Source of the DNA: Thiobacillus sp.
GTDB lineage: Bacteria > Pseudomonadota > Gammaproteobacteria > Burkholderiales > Thiobacillaceae
DNA: 64,000 nucleotides
Assembly: GCA_018263115.1 (NCBI GenBank)
Contig: JADFDC010000009.1
Location: 1 to 64,000 of the forward strand
Direction: 5' to 3'
Positions 28,423 to 39,094 of the stretch are shown here, piece after piece. Made by a program: the position numbers and the translations under genes. The notes below the pieces were generated by a model. That model was given only the letters and a program-made list of their open reading frames with translations. It was not told where the DNA came from and did no database searches. The first letter of the stretch is position 1. Each line of letters starts with the position of its first letter.

Positions 28423-29718
28423 TTAGCGCTCAAATACCGCGATCGATTCCACATGCGCGGTGTGCGGGAACATGTTGGCGACGCCGGCGGCCATGAGGGT
28501 GTAGCCTTTGACGTGGCAGAGCACTTCGGTGTCGCGGGCCAGGGTGGCGGGGTTGCAGGAGACGTAAACGATGCGGCGGGGCGGGTTGTCCTGGGGGAGT
28601 GACTTCACCAGTTCCATGGCGCCGTCGCGCGGAGGGTCAATCAGCAGCTTGTCGAAATGGCCGAGCGCGGCATATTTCTCCGGTGTCATCTCGAACAGGT
28701 TGTCGACGGCATATTCAACTTTCTTGCTCAGGCCATTCAATCTGGCATTTTCCTGCGCACGCGCGATCAGGGTCTTGCTGCCTTCGATGCCGACAACTTT
28801 CGCGCCTGAACGTGAAATGGGCAAGGTGAAATTGCCCAGCCCGCAGAAGAAGTCAGCGATGCGTTCATGCGGTTTCGGGTCGAGCAATTGCACCGCGCGA
28901 TGCACAAGGATGCGGTTGATGTGCGGGTTGACCTGGGTGAACTCGGTGGGGCGGAAGGGGTGCACGATGTTAAATTCCGGCAGGCTGTATTGCAGCAGGC
29001 CGCTGTCTTCCGGGTAGAAAGGCACGGCGGTATCGGGCCCCTTGGGTTGCACCCAGATGTGAACGTTGTATTCGTCGGCAAATCGGGCAACGATCTCGCG
29101 ATCCTGTTCGTTCCACGGTGTCAGCAGTCGGAACACCAGCACGGTTGAGGTTTCGCCCACGGCCAGTTCGACCTGCGGCACGCGATCGGAATTGGAAAGT
29201 TGCGGAATCAGTTGCCGCAGCGGCATGAAAATCTTCTGCACATGCGGGGCCAGCACTTCGCAGATGTGCATGTCGGCGATGAACCAGGATTTCTTTTCGT
29301 GGAAGCCGACCAGCGCGCCGCCTTTCTTGTCCACGCGTTTGACTGAAAATCGCGCGCGGTGGCGGTAAGCCCAGGTGGGGCCATACAGCGCAGGCAGGAT
29401 GAGTTCGGGTTTGACCTTGCCAATGCGCTGGATATTTTCTTCGAGGATGCGCTGCTTGGCGGCGACCTGCGCGCTGACTTCCAGGTGCTGCAGGGCACAG
29501 CCGCCACAGCGTCCGTAGTGCGCGCATTTGGGCGCGGCGCGCTGGCTGCTGGATTTGAGGATTCTGGTGGCGTTGGCGCTGTCGTATTTGGGGTGTTTGC
29601 GAAAGACGGAAATTTCCGCCAATTCACCCGGCAGTGCGCCATCGACAAAGGTGACCTTGCCGTCGACCCGGCAGATGCCATGGCCTTCGTGGTCGAGGGC
29701 ATCGATGAATACCGCCAT
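28423..29718 (-). CDS. rlmD: 23S rRNA (uracil(1939)-C(5))-methyltransferase
   Basis: TRAM domain plus CAHYGRCGGCALQHL Fe-S site, NPHINRILVHRAVQLLDPKPHERIADFFCGLGNFTLPIS, DPPRDGAMELVKSL. Confidence 0.93.
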   Translation of the reverse strand: MAVFIDALDHEGHGICRVDGKVTFVDGALPGELAEISVFRKHPKYDSANATRILKSSSQRAAPKCAHYGRCGGCALQHLEVSAQVAAKQRILEENIQRIGKVKPELILPALYGPTWAYRHRARFSVKRVDKKGGALVGFHEKKSWFIADMHICEVLAPHVQKIFMPLRQLIPQLSNSDRVPQVELAVGETSTVLVFRLLTPWNEQDREIVARFADEYNVHIWVQPKGPDTAVPFYPEDSGLLQYSLPEFNIVHPFRPTEFTQVNPHINRILVHRAVQLLDPKPHERIADFFCGLGNFTLPISRSGAKVVGIEGSKTLIARAQENARLNGLSKKVEYAVDNLFEMTPEKYAALGHFDKLLIDPPRDGAMELVKSLPQDNPPRRIVYVSCNPATLARDTEVLCHVKGYTLMAAGVANMFPHTAHVESIAVFER

Positions 29719-29720
29719 GC

Positions 29721-30497
29721 TTATTCTTTCCAGGCGGCGAGGAATTCCTGCCAATGAGCTCCATCAGAAGACTGCAAGGCTGCGCGCACCTTTGCGGTTT
29801 CCTCGTGATACGTCTCGGTGGTGAGGGCGCCGCGCATGTGTTGAAAGCGCAAATAGAGCAGGTGGGTGTTGACCACGTCGGTTTCGCAGTAGTCGCAGAT
29901 TTCAGCCAGCTTGCCCGCCTGCAACGCATCCCACACCTGGCTGCCATTCATGCCCATCTTGCCGGGAAAGCCGCAGAGTTTTGCCAACTGGTCGAGCGGC
30001 GCGTTTGCGCGCGGCTGGTACATGGCCAGCAGGTCCATCAAATCCAGATGGCGCGCGTGATAGCGGCTGATGTAATTGTTCCACTTGAATTCCTTGTCAT
30101 CCTCGCCCTGATCCCAGTAGCGCGGCGCGGTGACACTGTGCATGAGCCCGCGGTAGTGCAGAACGGGCAGGTCGAAGCCGCCGCCGTTCCAGGAAACCAG
30201 TTGCGGCGTGTATTTTTCGATGCCGTCGAAAAAGCGCTGGATGATGTCCTTTTCCGGTTCGTTGTCTCGGCCCAGCGTCCAAACCCGGAACTGGTCGCCC
30301 GCGCGCAGGGCGCAGGAGATTGCAACGACACGATGCAGGGTGTGAGGCAGGAAATCGCTGCCGGTGGCCTGGCGGCGCTGGAGCATGGCCATTTCGGCGA
30401 TTTCGCTTTCAGGAACGCCGGCGGGAAGATCAACCAGCCGGGAGAAACCTTCCGTATCCGGAACGGTTTCGATATCAAAGACGAGGGTGGGAGTCAC
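29721..30497 (-). CDS. Predicted 3'-5' exonuclease (PolB-like)
   Basis: LVFDIETVPD, LVSWNGGGFDLPVLHYR, YCETDVVNTHLLYLR: DEDD-type motifs. Confidence 0.87.
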   Translation of the reverse strand: MTPTLVFDIETVPDTEGFSRLVDLPAGVPESEIAEMAMLQRRQATGSDFLPHTLHRVVAISCALRAGDQFRVWTLGRDNEPEKDIIQRFFDGIEKYTPQLVSWNGGGFDLPVLHYRGLMHSVTAPRYWDQGEDDKEFKWNNYISRYHARHLDLMDLLAMYQPRANAPLDQLAKLCGFPGKMGMNGSQVWDALQAGKLAEICDYCETDVVNTHLLYLRFQHMRGALTTETYHEETAKVRAALQSSDGAHWQEFLAAWKE

Positions 30498-30549
30498 GAT
30501 GGGGCGCAGTATGCAAAAGCATGCATTTTACCTGCGCCGCGAAGTTCTC

Positions 30550-31821
30550 TTAAATGAGGCGGGAATCCATGTCTTCCGCCGTCACCAGCGCTTCGAGTTG
30601 CGCCGCCGAGACGGTTTCCAGCGGCAGGCCAAGATCACTAGCCAGGGCAGCCAGGCGAACGGTGTCATTGCGCTCGCCCGAATGCGCCAGATGCAGCAGC
30701 GGCTTGAGCGGGGTGTCGTGCCCGGCCAGGGTTTTAGCCACCAGATTGTTCAGCCCCAGCCTGCGGTGCAGGTTGTTAACCGAAATGGACAGGGCAACGG
30801 GCAGGGTGGAGAGCAGGCCGGTTTCGAAGGCGAGCGGTGCGAGATCAGCCAACGAACCCGCATGCGCCAGCTTGCCCATCAACATGGCCCGGCTGAGCGC
30901 GATCTTGGCGAACAGGCGGTTGTCCGCCGTGGCGGGCGTGCCGGAAAGAGCGGTCAGAATGGCGACCCGCTGGGAACGCTGTCTTCCCAGCATGATCATG
31001 GCGTGTCCCGAGGAATCGGCGGGACGGCTGAGACCGCCGGCAATGGAGCCTGCAATGCGGATCAGCTGGGATTCGAGACCAGGGTTGAGGCGAACGAACT
31101 GCACCAGGCTGGAAAGCGGTTGGCGCATGGCTACGGTGACCAGTTCCAGCCGCAGGCCGTTATCTGGACCGGCCGAATCATCCAGCCGCGGGCCGGTGAA
31201 AAACTCGCCCATGAACCATGCCCCTTCGCCCCAGGGCGTGAGCTGCGATTCGTGATGGATATTGCGGATGATGGGCTGGCTGCCAGCCGGGGCCACGGCC
31301 AGCGAGGACTGGATGAAACGCTGGTATGCCCAGTCGGTTTCACTGTTGTCTGGGGCGTCGGTATCCAGGCAGAACTTCATCTCATGAGACTGGGCAAGCT
31401 CGCGGGCGCGCTGCCGGGTGCCGCTGTCCGGGCGCTTCAGTACCCAGATGAGGTTGGACTGGGAGAGTTGCTCCAGCACTTCGGAAAACAGTACATCACG
31501 GCTGACTTGAACAAGCAGGGGCTGCTCGCCGGTCAGGCCGTCCTGGGTCAGTGAATACAGGCCGGTTAGCAGCATGTCTTCGTTCATGTGAGCCAGCTCG
31601 CTAGGCAGGCCGTCTGTTTTATAGCCGCGCAGGACGAGTTCCCGGGCGACGACATGCCCCTGATGATCGAAGATGGGCTCGAAGGACAAGAACCGGTTGC
31701 GCAGGTCTTCTTCGCGGACGGGACCCGTAGACTCTCCGCCAATGACCTGGGTTACCACGCCGGTTTCCAGGGATTGGGTATCGACACCGCCGCCCGCGGG
31801 GCTGGTCTGGGATGCGCTCAT
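30550..31821 (-). CDS. EAL/HDOD (YuxH-like) domain signalling protein, degenerate EAL
   Basis: FLSFEPIFDHQGHVVARELVLRGY and an HDOD-like C-terminus (LNPGLESQLIRIAGS...); no intact EAL motif. Confidence 0.75.
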   Translation of the reverse strand: MSASQTSPAGGGVDTQSLETGVVTQVIGGESTGPVREEDLRNRFLSFEPIFDHQGHVVARELVLRGYKTDGLPSELAHMNEDMLLTGLYSLTQDGLTGEQPLLVQVSRDVLFSEVLEQLSQSNLIWVLKRPDSGTRQRARELAQSHEMKFCLDTDAPDNSETDWAYQRFIQSSLAVAPAGSQPIIRNIHHESQLTPWGEGAWFMGEFFTGPRLDDSAGPDNGLRLELVTVAMRQPLSSLVQFVRLNPGLESQLIRIAGSIAGGLSRPADSSGHAMIMLGRQRSQRVAILTALSGTPATADNRLFAKIALSRAMLMGKLAHAGSLADLAPLAFETGLLSTLPVALSISVNNLHRRLGLNNLVAKTLAGHDTPLKPLLHLAHSGERNDTVRLAALASDLGLPLETVSAAQLEALVTAEDMDSRLI

Positions 31822-31884
31822 GTGAGTTTTTTTAAGGTTATTAGCCATTATCATGCCATTACAACGGACATACTGGAATTGGTC

Positions 31885-32571
31885 ATGAGCCCTGCAGTAC
31901 CCATTTGGCGGGTTTTTTCCGACCGTCAGTCGCTTATCGAGGCTGCGGCGGAAGTGATCCGGCAAGCCGAGGCGGAGAGCGGAGAAAGCTTCTCGATCGT
32001 GCTGGCGGGTGGGCAGACGCCGTTGGCGCTCTATCGCAGGCTGGTAGGCGAGCCGATGCGCTGGGAAAAGTGGCGGGTGTATTTTGGCGACGAGCGGTGT
32101 CTGGCGCCGGATCATCCCGATCGCAATACCCTGCAGGCGCGGCTTGCCTTGCTGAATCAGGTGTCGATCGCGTCTGAACACATTTTTACGCCGCGCGTGG
32201 AACTCGGCCCGGCCGAGGCAGCCTCACGCTACGGTGAAACACTGGCTGATGCGGGAAAATTCGATCTGGTCCTGCTTGGGCTGGGCGAGGACGGCCATAC
32301 GGCCAGCCTGTTTCCGGGGCATGAGATTGGGCTGGTTCCGGATGCGCCGGATGTGCTGCCGGTATTTGATGCGCCAATACCGCCGTCGGAAAGGATTAGC
32401 CTGTCTGCGCACAGATTGTCGAGGGCGAAGCAGGTGCTTTTTCTGGTAACGGGCGAGTCGAAGCGCGATGCCGTCAAGCGCTGGCGCAAGGGTGAGCAGA
32501 TTCCTGCTGCGAAGATTTCAGCAGAAAAAAGTTTGGTCGTTCTGGCGGACAGGGACGCATGCCCGGATTGA
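31885..32571 (+). CDS. pgl: 6-phosphogluconolactonase
   Basis: SIVLAGGQTPLALYRRL, YFGDERCLAPDHPDRN, LLGLGEDGHTASLFPGH. Confidence 0.95.
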   Translation: MSPAVPIWRVFSDRQSLIEAAAEVIRQAEAESGESFSIVLAGGQTPLALYRRLVGEPMRWEKWRVYFGDERCLAPDHPDRNTLQARLALLNQVSIASEHIFTPRVELGPAEAASRYGETLADAGKFDLVLLGLGEDGHTASLFPGHEIGLVPDAPDVLPVFDAPIPPSERISLSAHRLSRAKQVLFLVTGESKRDAVKRWRKGEQIPAAKISAEKSLVVLADRDACPD

Positions 32572-32608
32572 CAGTATTTTTGTAAACGAAGAAGAAGGAG
32601 ACGATGTA

Positions 32609-34048
32609 ATGAACCAGAAGAAAATTCTCGCTGGCGCGGTGACTGCCGGACTGATGGCCACAGCCTGTGCGGCACCCATGGGAGAAAAACTCACGACTCG
32701 CGCGGATCAGCGGGAAGTGGCTGTCACCATCTACAACGACAATCTGGCGCTGGTGAAGGACAGCCGCAAGGTCAAACTCGACAAGGAAAGAAACCAGTTG
32801 GCCTGGCGCGAAGTCTCCGCACAGATGCGGCCTGAAACCGCCCTGTTGCGCAATCTCTCCAATCCACTCGGGTTCAGATTGATCGAGCAGAATTTCGATT
32901 TTGATTTGCTGACACCGCAAAAATTGCTGGAAAAATATGTCGGCAAGGAAGTCACGGTCATCAGCGTCAATCCTGCCACGGGCGTGGAAAAGCGCGAGAC
33001 CGCCACGGTGCTGGCTACCAATGGCGGTACGGTGCTGAAATTTGCCGACCGCATCGAAACCGGCGTGCCTGGCAGACTGGCATTTGCCGGCGTGCCGGAC
33101 AATCTGCGCGACAAGCCCACGCTGGTGATCACACTGGCCAATGCCAGTTCGGGCGACCAGAACCTGGAGTTGTCTTACCTTACCGGCGGCCTGTCGTGGA
33201 AGGCTGACTACGTGGCCGAGCTGAACGAAAAAGACACCCAGATCGACATGAGCGGCTGGGTGACGTTGACCAACCAGAGCGGCGCGGCCTACCCCAACGC
33301 AAAACTGCAACTGGTGGCGGGTGACGTGAACCGCGTGCAGGAAGAATTCGCACGAGGCCGGCCGGTGCCGATGATGGCCAAGGCTCAGATGGCGGACGCA
33401 GCGGAGATGTCGCAGGAAGCCTTGTTCGAATATCACCTGTATACCCTGGAACGTCCGACAACAATCGCTGAAAACCAGACCAAGCAGGTGGCCCTGATGA
33501 GCGCTTCATCGGTGCCTGTGAAGAAGGAATTGCTGCTGGAAGGTCAGAACTACTACTACTCCGGACAGTACGGCGAACTGGGCCAGAAGCTGAAGGCAGG
33601 CGTGTTTGTCGAATTCACCAACAAGGGCGATGGCCTCGGTATTCCGTTGCCCAAAGGCGTTGTCCGCGTGTACAAGAAGGACAGCAAGGGCAATGCGCAA
33701 TTCATCGGCGAGGACCGCATCGATCACACACCGAAAAACGAATCCGTGCGCCTGAAGCTGGGCGACGCGTTTGACGTGACCGCCGATCGCAAGCAGACCG
33801 ACTTCAAGAAGCTGTCAGGTTTCTCGCGTTACAACTATGTGTTTGAAAGCGCTTATCAGATCGTGATCAAGAACGCGAAAAGCGAACCGGTGACAGTGAA
33901 GGTGGTGGAGCCGATGCCGGGCGACTGGCAGATCCAGTCAGAATCACACCCGCATACCAAGGCATCATCGAATGCGGCGGTATGGAATGTGAATGTGCCA
34001 GCCGAGGGCAAGACCACGCTGACTTATCGGGTTCAGGTCAAATATTGA
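32609..34048 (+). CDS. DUF4139 domain-containing exported protein
   Basis: REVAVTIYNDNLALVKDSRKV..., LSYLTGGLSWKADYVAELN; lipobox-like N-terminus LMATAC. Confidence 0.8.
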   Translation: MNQKKILAGAVTAGLMATACAAPMGEKLTTRADQREVAVTIYNDNLALVKDSRKVKLDKERNQLAWREVSAQMRPETALLRNLSNPLGFRLIEQNFDFDLLTPQKLLEKYVGKEVTVISVNPATGVEKRETATVLATNGGTVLKFADRIETGVPGRLAFAGVPDNLRDKPTLVITLANASSGDQNLELSYLTGGLSWKADYVAELNEKDTQIDMSGWVTLTNQSGAAYPNAKLQLVAGDVNRVQEEFARGRPVPMMAKAQMADAAEMSQEALFEYHLYTLERPTTIAENQTKQVALMSASSVPVKKELLLEGQNYYYSGQYGELGQKLKAGVFVEFTNKGDGLGIPLPKGVVRVYKKDSKGNAQFIGEDRIDHTPKNESVRLKLGDAFDVTADRKQTDFKKLSGFSRYNYVFESAYQIVIKNAKSEPVTVKVVEPMPGDWQIQSESHPHTKASSNAAVWNVNVPAEGKTTLTYRVQVKY

Positions 34049-34098
34049 TTCTGATTGACTAGAATGGGTGAACTAAAATCTGTTCCAGGGAGGACAAG

Positions 34099-34761
34099 AT
34101 GAGTGCATCTGGCAAATTTGGAATTCCCTCTATTGCGTGTTTGCTCGCCTTGGCTGGCGGGTCATATCAGGCCGTGGCGGAAGAACATGTTTACATCACC
34201 CACGATCTCCCTCATGTGGAAGTGATGCACAAGGGCAAGAAGGTCAAGATCGAACGCAATCAGGATACGTTCAATACGATCGAACCCGATCTTGCCCTTA
34301 CTTCCCGGCCTTGTCCGCCTTTCTGCATCCAGCCCATGACATTGGCGCCCGGCGTTGAGACGATTGGCGAACTGGAAATGATCGATTACCTGCGTGCCTT
34401 GAGCGCGGGCAACACCAACATCATCGTCATTGATTCGCGGGATGGCGACTGGCCAAAGCGCACGGGCATCATTCCGGGCGCGGTGGTGATTCCCTGGGAC
34501 AAGCTGTTCCTGGCCCGAAACGATCCCGAGAAAGTGGCCGAGATTCTGGAAGACAAATTCAAGGCCAATCGCGACAGCACCTTCTGGAGCTTTTCCCAGT
34601 CAAAAACCCTGGTTTTCTATTGCAACGGCCCATGGTGCGGGCAATCTCCCACCAACATCAAGACCTTGTTGGCCCTTGGCTATCCGGCCAACCGGATCAA
34701 GTGGTACCGGGGCGGGATACAGGAATGGAAGTCATTGGGTTTGACCACGGTTGAACCGTAG
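34099..34761 (+). CDS. Rhodanese-like domain exported protein
   Basis: NIIVIDSRDGDWPKRTGIIPGAVVIPW...LVFYCNGPWCGQSPTNIKTLLALGYPANRIKWYRGGIQEW; active-site CNGPWC. Confidence 0.88.
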   Translation: MSASGKFGIPSIACLLALAGGSYQAVAEEHVYITHDLPHVEVMHKGKKVKIERNQDTFNTIEPDLALTSRPCPPFCIQPMTLAPGVETIGELEMIDYLRALSAGNTNIIVIDSRDGDWPKRTGIIPGAVVIPWDKLFLARNDPEKVAEILEDKFKANRDSTFWSFSQSKTLVFYCNGPWCGQSPTNIKTLLALGYPANRIKWYRGGIQEWKSLGLTTVEP

Positions 34762-34934
34762 GTCGATAGCCATTATCAATATGTGCAAACCTATGCCATG
34801 CACTGATCAAGCCTGTAATGAATTAGTAAACTAATACTGCTTGCGAGCAGGCAAACAGATCAGCATAATCCGCGACAGCAATAAAATTGATACGGAAGTT
34901 TTCGGCCGTATCTGACAAGAAAGCGGAGAGAGTC

Positions 34935-35156
34935 GTGGAAAAAAAACAATGCAAGAACTGCGGGGAGGCATTTGCCGTGGAAGACGGTTTTTTTGTCTAC
35001 ACGGATGATGAGTCATACTTTGTTTGTGATGGTTGTGGCCATACATCACAACCAGCCAAGCCCGAGAGCAAAACACAAACCTGCGCCCAATGCGGAAAGG
35101 GCACGATCAGGAATGGCATCTGCGAAGCGTGCGGAGCTAAAAGGGCAGGCGTTTAG
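34935..35156 (+). CDS. Small zinc-ribbon protein
   Basis: GTG start; VEKKQCKNCGEAF...CDGCGH...CAQCGKG...CEACGAKR, four CxxC pairs. Confidence 0.65.
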   Translation: MEKKQCKNCGEAFAVEDGFFVYTDDESYFVCDGCGHTSQPAKPESKTQTCAQCGKGTIRNGICEACGAKRAGV

Positions 35157-35200
35157 AACAGCTTTGCCGGGCTATCTGGTTTCGTAATTGCCTTCGGACA

Positions 35201-36847
35201 TCAACCGGATTTATCTCTTCCCAATCTCTGGCAGTACGATGCCAGCCAGTTGGTGGACGCATCGTGGCCAGTAATGGGCGTGCCCTCTCCCAATTCCCGG
35301 ATAAGCGTCCCAGCCAGCTTCTTGCCGAGTTCCACACCCCACTGATCGAAGGCATTGATGTTCCAGAGGACGCTTTGCACGAAAGTCTTGTGCTCATATA
35401 ACGCGACCAGCCTGCCCAGTGTGCGTGGGTTCAGTTCACGGTAAAGCAGGGTATTCGAGGGGCGGTTGCCAGGGAAAACCTTGTGCGGCAACAGCAATCG
35501 AATCTTGTCGTCATCCAGGCCTTCGGCTTTCAGTTCCGAGCGCGCTTCTTCTTCTGTTTTTCCTAGCATCAGGGCTTCGCTCTGCGCCATGCAGTTTGCC
35601 GCCAGCATTTGCTGCATGCCGTCGTAGGGGTGAGCAGTCGTCGCGGCCAGCAGGAAGTCGGCCGGGATGAAGCGGGTACCCTGATGCAGTAACTGGTAGA
35701 ACGCATGCTGGCCGTTCGTGCCGGGCTCGCCCCAGACGATTTCGCCCGTGGCGTGGCTCACCACTTCGCCTTGACGCGTGACGCGCTTGCCGTTGGATTC
35801 CATGCAGAGTTGCTGGAGATAGGCGGGGAAGCGGCCAAGGTGCTGATCGTAGGGCAGCACGGCGTGACTGTGCGCATCCCAGAAATGCTGGTACCAGATC
35901 GAGAGCAGGGCGAGCGTGGCGGGCATGCTGCCGACTGGATCGGAGCGGAAATGTTCGTCCATGTCGCGCGCACCGGCGAGCATGCTCTCGAATCCATCCA
36001 TGCCAATGTAAACCGCGATGGGCAGGCCGATGGCGGACCACATGGAATAACGGCCGCCGACCCAGTCCCAGAATATGAACATGTTGGCGGGATCAATGCC
36101 GAATGCCCTGACCGCAGCTTCGTTGGTGGAAACGGCAACGAAGTGCTTCGCAACCGCCTGCTCCGAACCGAGTTTTTCCACCAGCCAGCGGCGCGCGATC
36201 TTCGCGTTCGCCAGCGTTTCCAGCGTGGTGAAGGTTTTGGATGAAATGATGAACAGCGTGGTTTCTGCATTCAAATCATCCAGCGTGTCGCCAATGTGAT
36301 TGGGATCGACGTTGGAGACGAAATGCATGCTGAGCTGTTTGCTGCCGTATGACTTGAGCGCGCGGCAGGCCATCGCGGGGCCGAGATCGGAGCCGCCGAT
36401 GCCGATGCTGACGACATCGGAAATGACCTTGCCGGAGTGGCCGCGCCAGCTTCCGTTACGCACGGAATCCGTGAAAACGCGCATCTGGCTGAGCACATCC
36501 GCCACTGCGGGTATGATGTTCTGGCCGTCCACGAAAACGGGTTTGCCCGAATCGCTGCGCAGCGCGACATGCAGCACGGCACGGTTCTCGGTGAAATTGA
36601 TCTTCTCGCCCTTGAACATGGCTTCGGTCCAGGCCGGCACGTTCGCCTCGACTGCCAGCCGTCGCAGCAGCGCAAGGGTTTCATCGCTGATGAGGTTTTT
36701 CGAGTAGTCGAGCAGGAGTTCGTCCAGCCGAGGGCTGTAACGATCAAAGCGTTTCGGATCGGTCTTGAACAGGTCGCGCAGGTGTACGTTGTTCCAGGCA
36801 GCACGGTGGGCCTGAAGTCCTTTCCAGGCAGGAAGATCTGTCAGCAT
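35201..36847 (-). CDS. pgi: Glucose-6-phosphate isomerase
   Basis: VSIGIGGSDLGPAMACRAL, FIISSKTFTTLETLANA, WDWVGGRYSMWSAIGLPIA. Confidence 0.97.
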   Translation of the reverse strand: MLTDLPAWKGLQAHRAAWNNVHLRDLFKTDPKRFDRYSPRLDELLLDYSKNLISDETLALLRRLAVEANVPAWTEAMFKGEKINFTENRAVLHVALRSDSGKPVFVDGQNIIPAVADVLSQMRVFTDSVRNGSWRGHSGKVISDVVSIGIGGSDLGPAMACRALKSYGSKQLSMHFVSNVDPNHIGDTLDDLNAETTLFIISSKTFTTLETLANAKIARRWLVEKLGSEQAVAKHFVAVSTNEAAVRAFGIDPANMFIFWDWVGGRYSMWSAIGLPIAVYIGMDGFESMLAGARDMDEHFRSDPVGSMPATLALLSIWYQHFWDAHSHAVLPYDQHLGRFPAYLQQLCMESNGKRVTRQGEVVSHATGEIVWGEPGTNGQHAFYQLLHQGTRFIPADFLLAATTAHPYDGMQQMLAANCMAQSEALMLGKTEEEARSELKAEGLDDDKIRLLLPHKVFPGNRPSNTLLYRELNPRTLGRLVALYEHKTFVQSVLWNINAFDQWGVELGKKLAGTLIRELGEGTPITGHDASTNWLASYCQRLGRDKSG

Positions 36848-36849
36848 GA

Positions 36850-39018
36850 TCAGAGTTTTAGCAAGATTGCAGCCAGCGGTGGAAGCGTCAGGGTAATTGA
36901 GTGTGGCTGATCCATCCATGGCACGGGCTCGCTGTGAACCCCGCCGCCATTGCCCTGATTGGAGCCGCTGAAATGCGCGGAATCAGTGTTGAGCATTTCA
37001 CGGTAATAGCCCGGCGCGGGTACGCCCAGCCGGTAACCCTGACGGGGCACGGGGGTGAAGTTGAGCACCACGAGCGTGCATTGGTCATCCGGCGCGCGCC
37101 GCAAAAAGGCAAGAATCGAATGGTCGGCATCGTTGCAATCCAGCCACTGGAAGCCGACGGGCTCGAAGTCGAGCGTATGCAGCGAGGGGTCGTCTCGATA
37201 CAAACGATTGAGATCGCGTGTGAGCCGGTGTATGCCAACATGCCAGTCGGTGCCCAGCAGGCTCCAGTCCAGTTCCCAGCCGACCTGCCATTCGCGTCCC
37301 TGGGCGAATTCGCTGCCCATGAAATTCAGTTTTTTGCCGGGGCTGGCCATCTGCCAGGCTATCAAGAGACGAAGATTGGCGAACTGCTGCCAGGTGTCGC
37401 CGGGCATTTTTGCGATAAGCGAACCCTTTCCATGCACCACTTCATCGTGCGACAGCGGCAGGATGAAGTTTTCCGTGTAGGCGTAGAGCTGGCCGAAGGT
37501 CAGCAGGTTGTGGTGCCAGCGGCGGTGCACCGGTTCGTATTGCATGTAGCGCAATGTGTCGTTCATCCAGCCCATGTTCCACTTAAGCGAGAAACCGAGT
37601 CCCCCGAGATAGGCCGGACGCGAAACCATGGGCCAGGCGGTGGATTCCTCGGCGAAGGTCACGGCGCCGGGAAATTCTTCATGCACCATGACGTTGAGCT
37701 GGCGCAGGAAATCGATGGCTTCGAGATTTTCGCGTCCGCCATACTGGTTGGGAAGCCATTCGCCCGCCTTGCGCGAGTAATCCAGATAAAGCATCGAGGC
37801 GACCGCATCCACGCGCAGTCCGTCAATGTGGAATTCCGACAGCCAGTAATGCGCGCTGGCCAGCAGGAAATTTCTGACCTCTGCGCGCCCGTAATTGAAA
37901 ATGTGTGTACCCCAATCCTGATGGTAACCACGACGCGGATCTTCATGCTCATACAGCGCGGTGCCGTCGTAACGAGCCAATGCCCAGTCATCCTGCGGGA
38001 AATGGGCAGGCACCCAGTCCAGAATCACGCCGATGCCGGCCTGATGACAGGCATCGACCAGGGCACGGAAGTCGTCCGGCGTGCCGTAGCGGCTGGTGGG
38101 CGCGAAGTAGCCCGTGGCCTGATAGCCCCAGGATTCATCCAGAGGGTGTTCCGAGACCGGCAGAAGTTCAATGTGGGTGTAACCCATCTCCTGAATGTAG
38201 GGAACAAGCTGCTCCGCCAGTTCTTGGTACGTGTAGAAACGTCCATCCGGGTGCCGTTTCCAGGAACCCGCGTGCATTTCGTAGACGTTGATGGGGGCAT
38301 GCAACCAATCCCACTGCTGACGCTTTTCCAGCCAGGCTGCATCCTGCCATTGATGCCGGGAAGCTTCGGCGACACGCGGTGAAGTGCCGGGCCGGCGCTC
38401 GAACTGTTGAGCGTAGGGGTCGGATTTGACCAGAATCTGCCCCGAGTCGCGGTTGCGAATTTCAAATTTGTAGTGTGTTCCAGGCCTGATCTGCGGGATG
38501 AACAGCTCCCATACCCCTGAACCGCCACGCGAACGCATGGGATGAAGCCGGCCATCCCAGCGGTTGAAATCGCCGACGACCGAAACCCGCTCAGCATTGG
38601 GTGCCCATGCGGCAAAACGTACGCCAGACGTGCCATTCACCACGGTGTGATGGGCGCCCAGCATCTGGTAGGCCCGCATCAGCCGGCCTTCGCCAAACAG
38701 GTACAGATCGTGATCTGAAAGCAGGGGCGGGAAGCAATAGGGATCATCCCGCTCGTAACTGTTATGGCCATCGCTGACGCGAAGGCGGTAGGGGATTTCC
38801 GGCACCCGCCCCCCTTGCCACTCGAAAAGACCCCGTGGATCGGTTTTTTCCATGGGTCCCAGGCCGATGATTTCAATCGTGTCGGCGTAGGGGTCGAATA
38901 CGCGGATGACATGGCCGTCCGCGTGGGAATGCCAGCCTAAAAATCCGAATGGATCATGGCTGCGTCCTGCAGCCAGTTCGAGTAGGCGATTGTCGCTGGA
39001 TGCCTTTAACATAGTCAC
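36850..39018 (-). CDS. glgB: 1,4-alpha-glucan branching enzyme
   Basis: GH13 motifs [46 protein letters not shown]. Confidence 0.97.
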   Translation of the reverse strand: MTMLKASSDNRLLELAAGRSHDPFGFLGWHSHADGHVIRVFDPYADTIEIIGLGPMEKTDPRGLFEWQGGRVPEIPYRLRVSDGHNSYERDDPYCFPPLLSDHDLYLFGEGRLMRAYQMLGAHHTVVNGTSGVRFAAWAPNAERVSVVGDFNRWDGRLHPMRSRGGSGVWELFIPQIRPGTHYKFEIRNRDSGQILVKSDPYAQQFERRPGTSPRVAEASRHQWQDAAWLEKRQQWDWLHAPINVYEMHAGSWKRHPDGRFYTYQELAEQLVPYIQEMGYTHIELLPVSEHPLDESWGYQATGYFAPTSRYGTPDDFRALVDACHQAGIGVILDWVPAHFPQDDWALARYDGTALYEHEDPRRGYHQDWGTHIFNYGRAEVRNFLLASAHYWLSEFHIDGLRVDAVASMLYLDYSRKAGEWLPNQYGGRENLEAIDFLRQLNVMVHEEFPGAVTFAEESTAWPMVSRPAYLGGLGFSLKWNMGWMNDTLRYMQYEPVHRRWHHNLLTFGQLYAYTENFILPLSHDEVVHGKGSLIAKMPGDTWQQFANLRLLIAWQMASPGKKLNFMGSEFAQGREWQVGWELDWSLLGTDWHVGIHRLTRDLNRLYRDDPSLHTLDFEPVGFQWLDCNDADHSILAFLRRAPDDQCTLVVLNFTPVPRQGYRLGVPAPGYYREMLNTDSAHFSGSNQGNGGGVHSEPVPWMDQPHSITLTLPPLAAILLKL

Positions 39019-39094
39019 CTGTATTGAAACCGGTCGTCTTTATGAAAGCCTATCATAAGAAGAAGGCCATATTTGTCGCAATGAAAGGGTTGTC

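Noticed and set aside
36901-38382. 493-aa + strand ORF antisense to glgB
   Set aside because: Lies entirely within a clearly coding glgB on the other strand; composition-driven antisense ORF with no recognisable domain.
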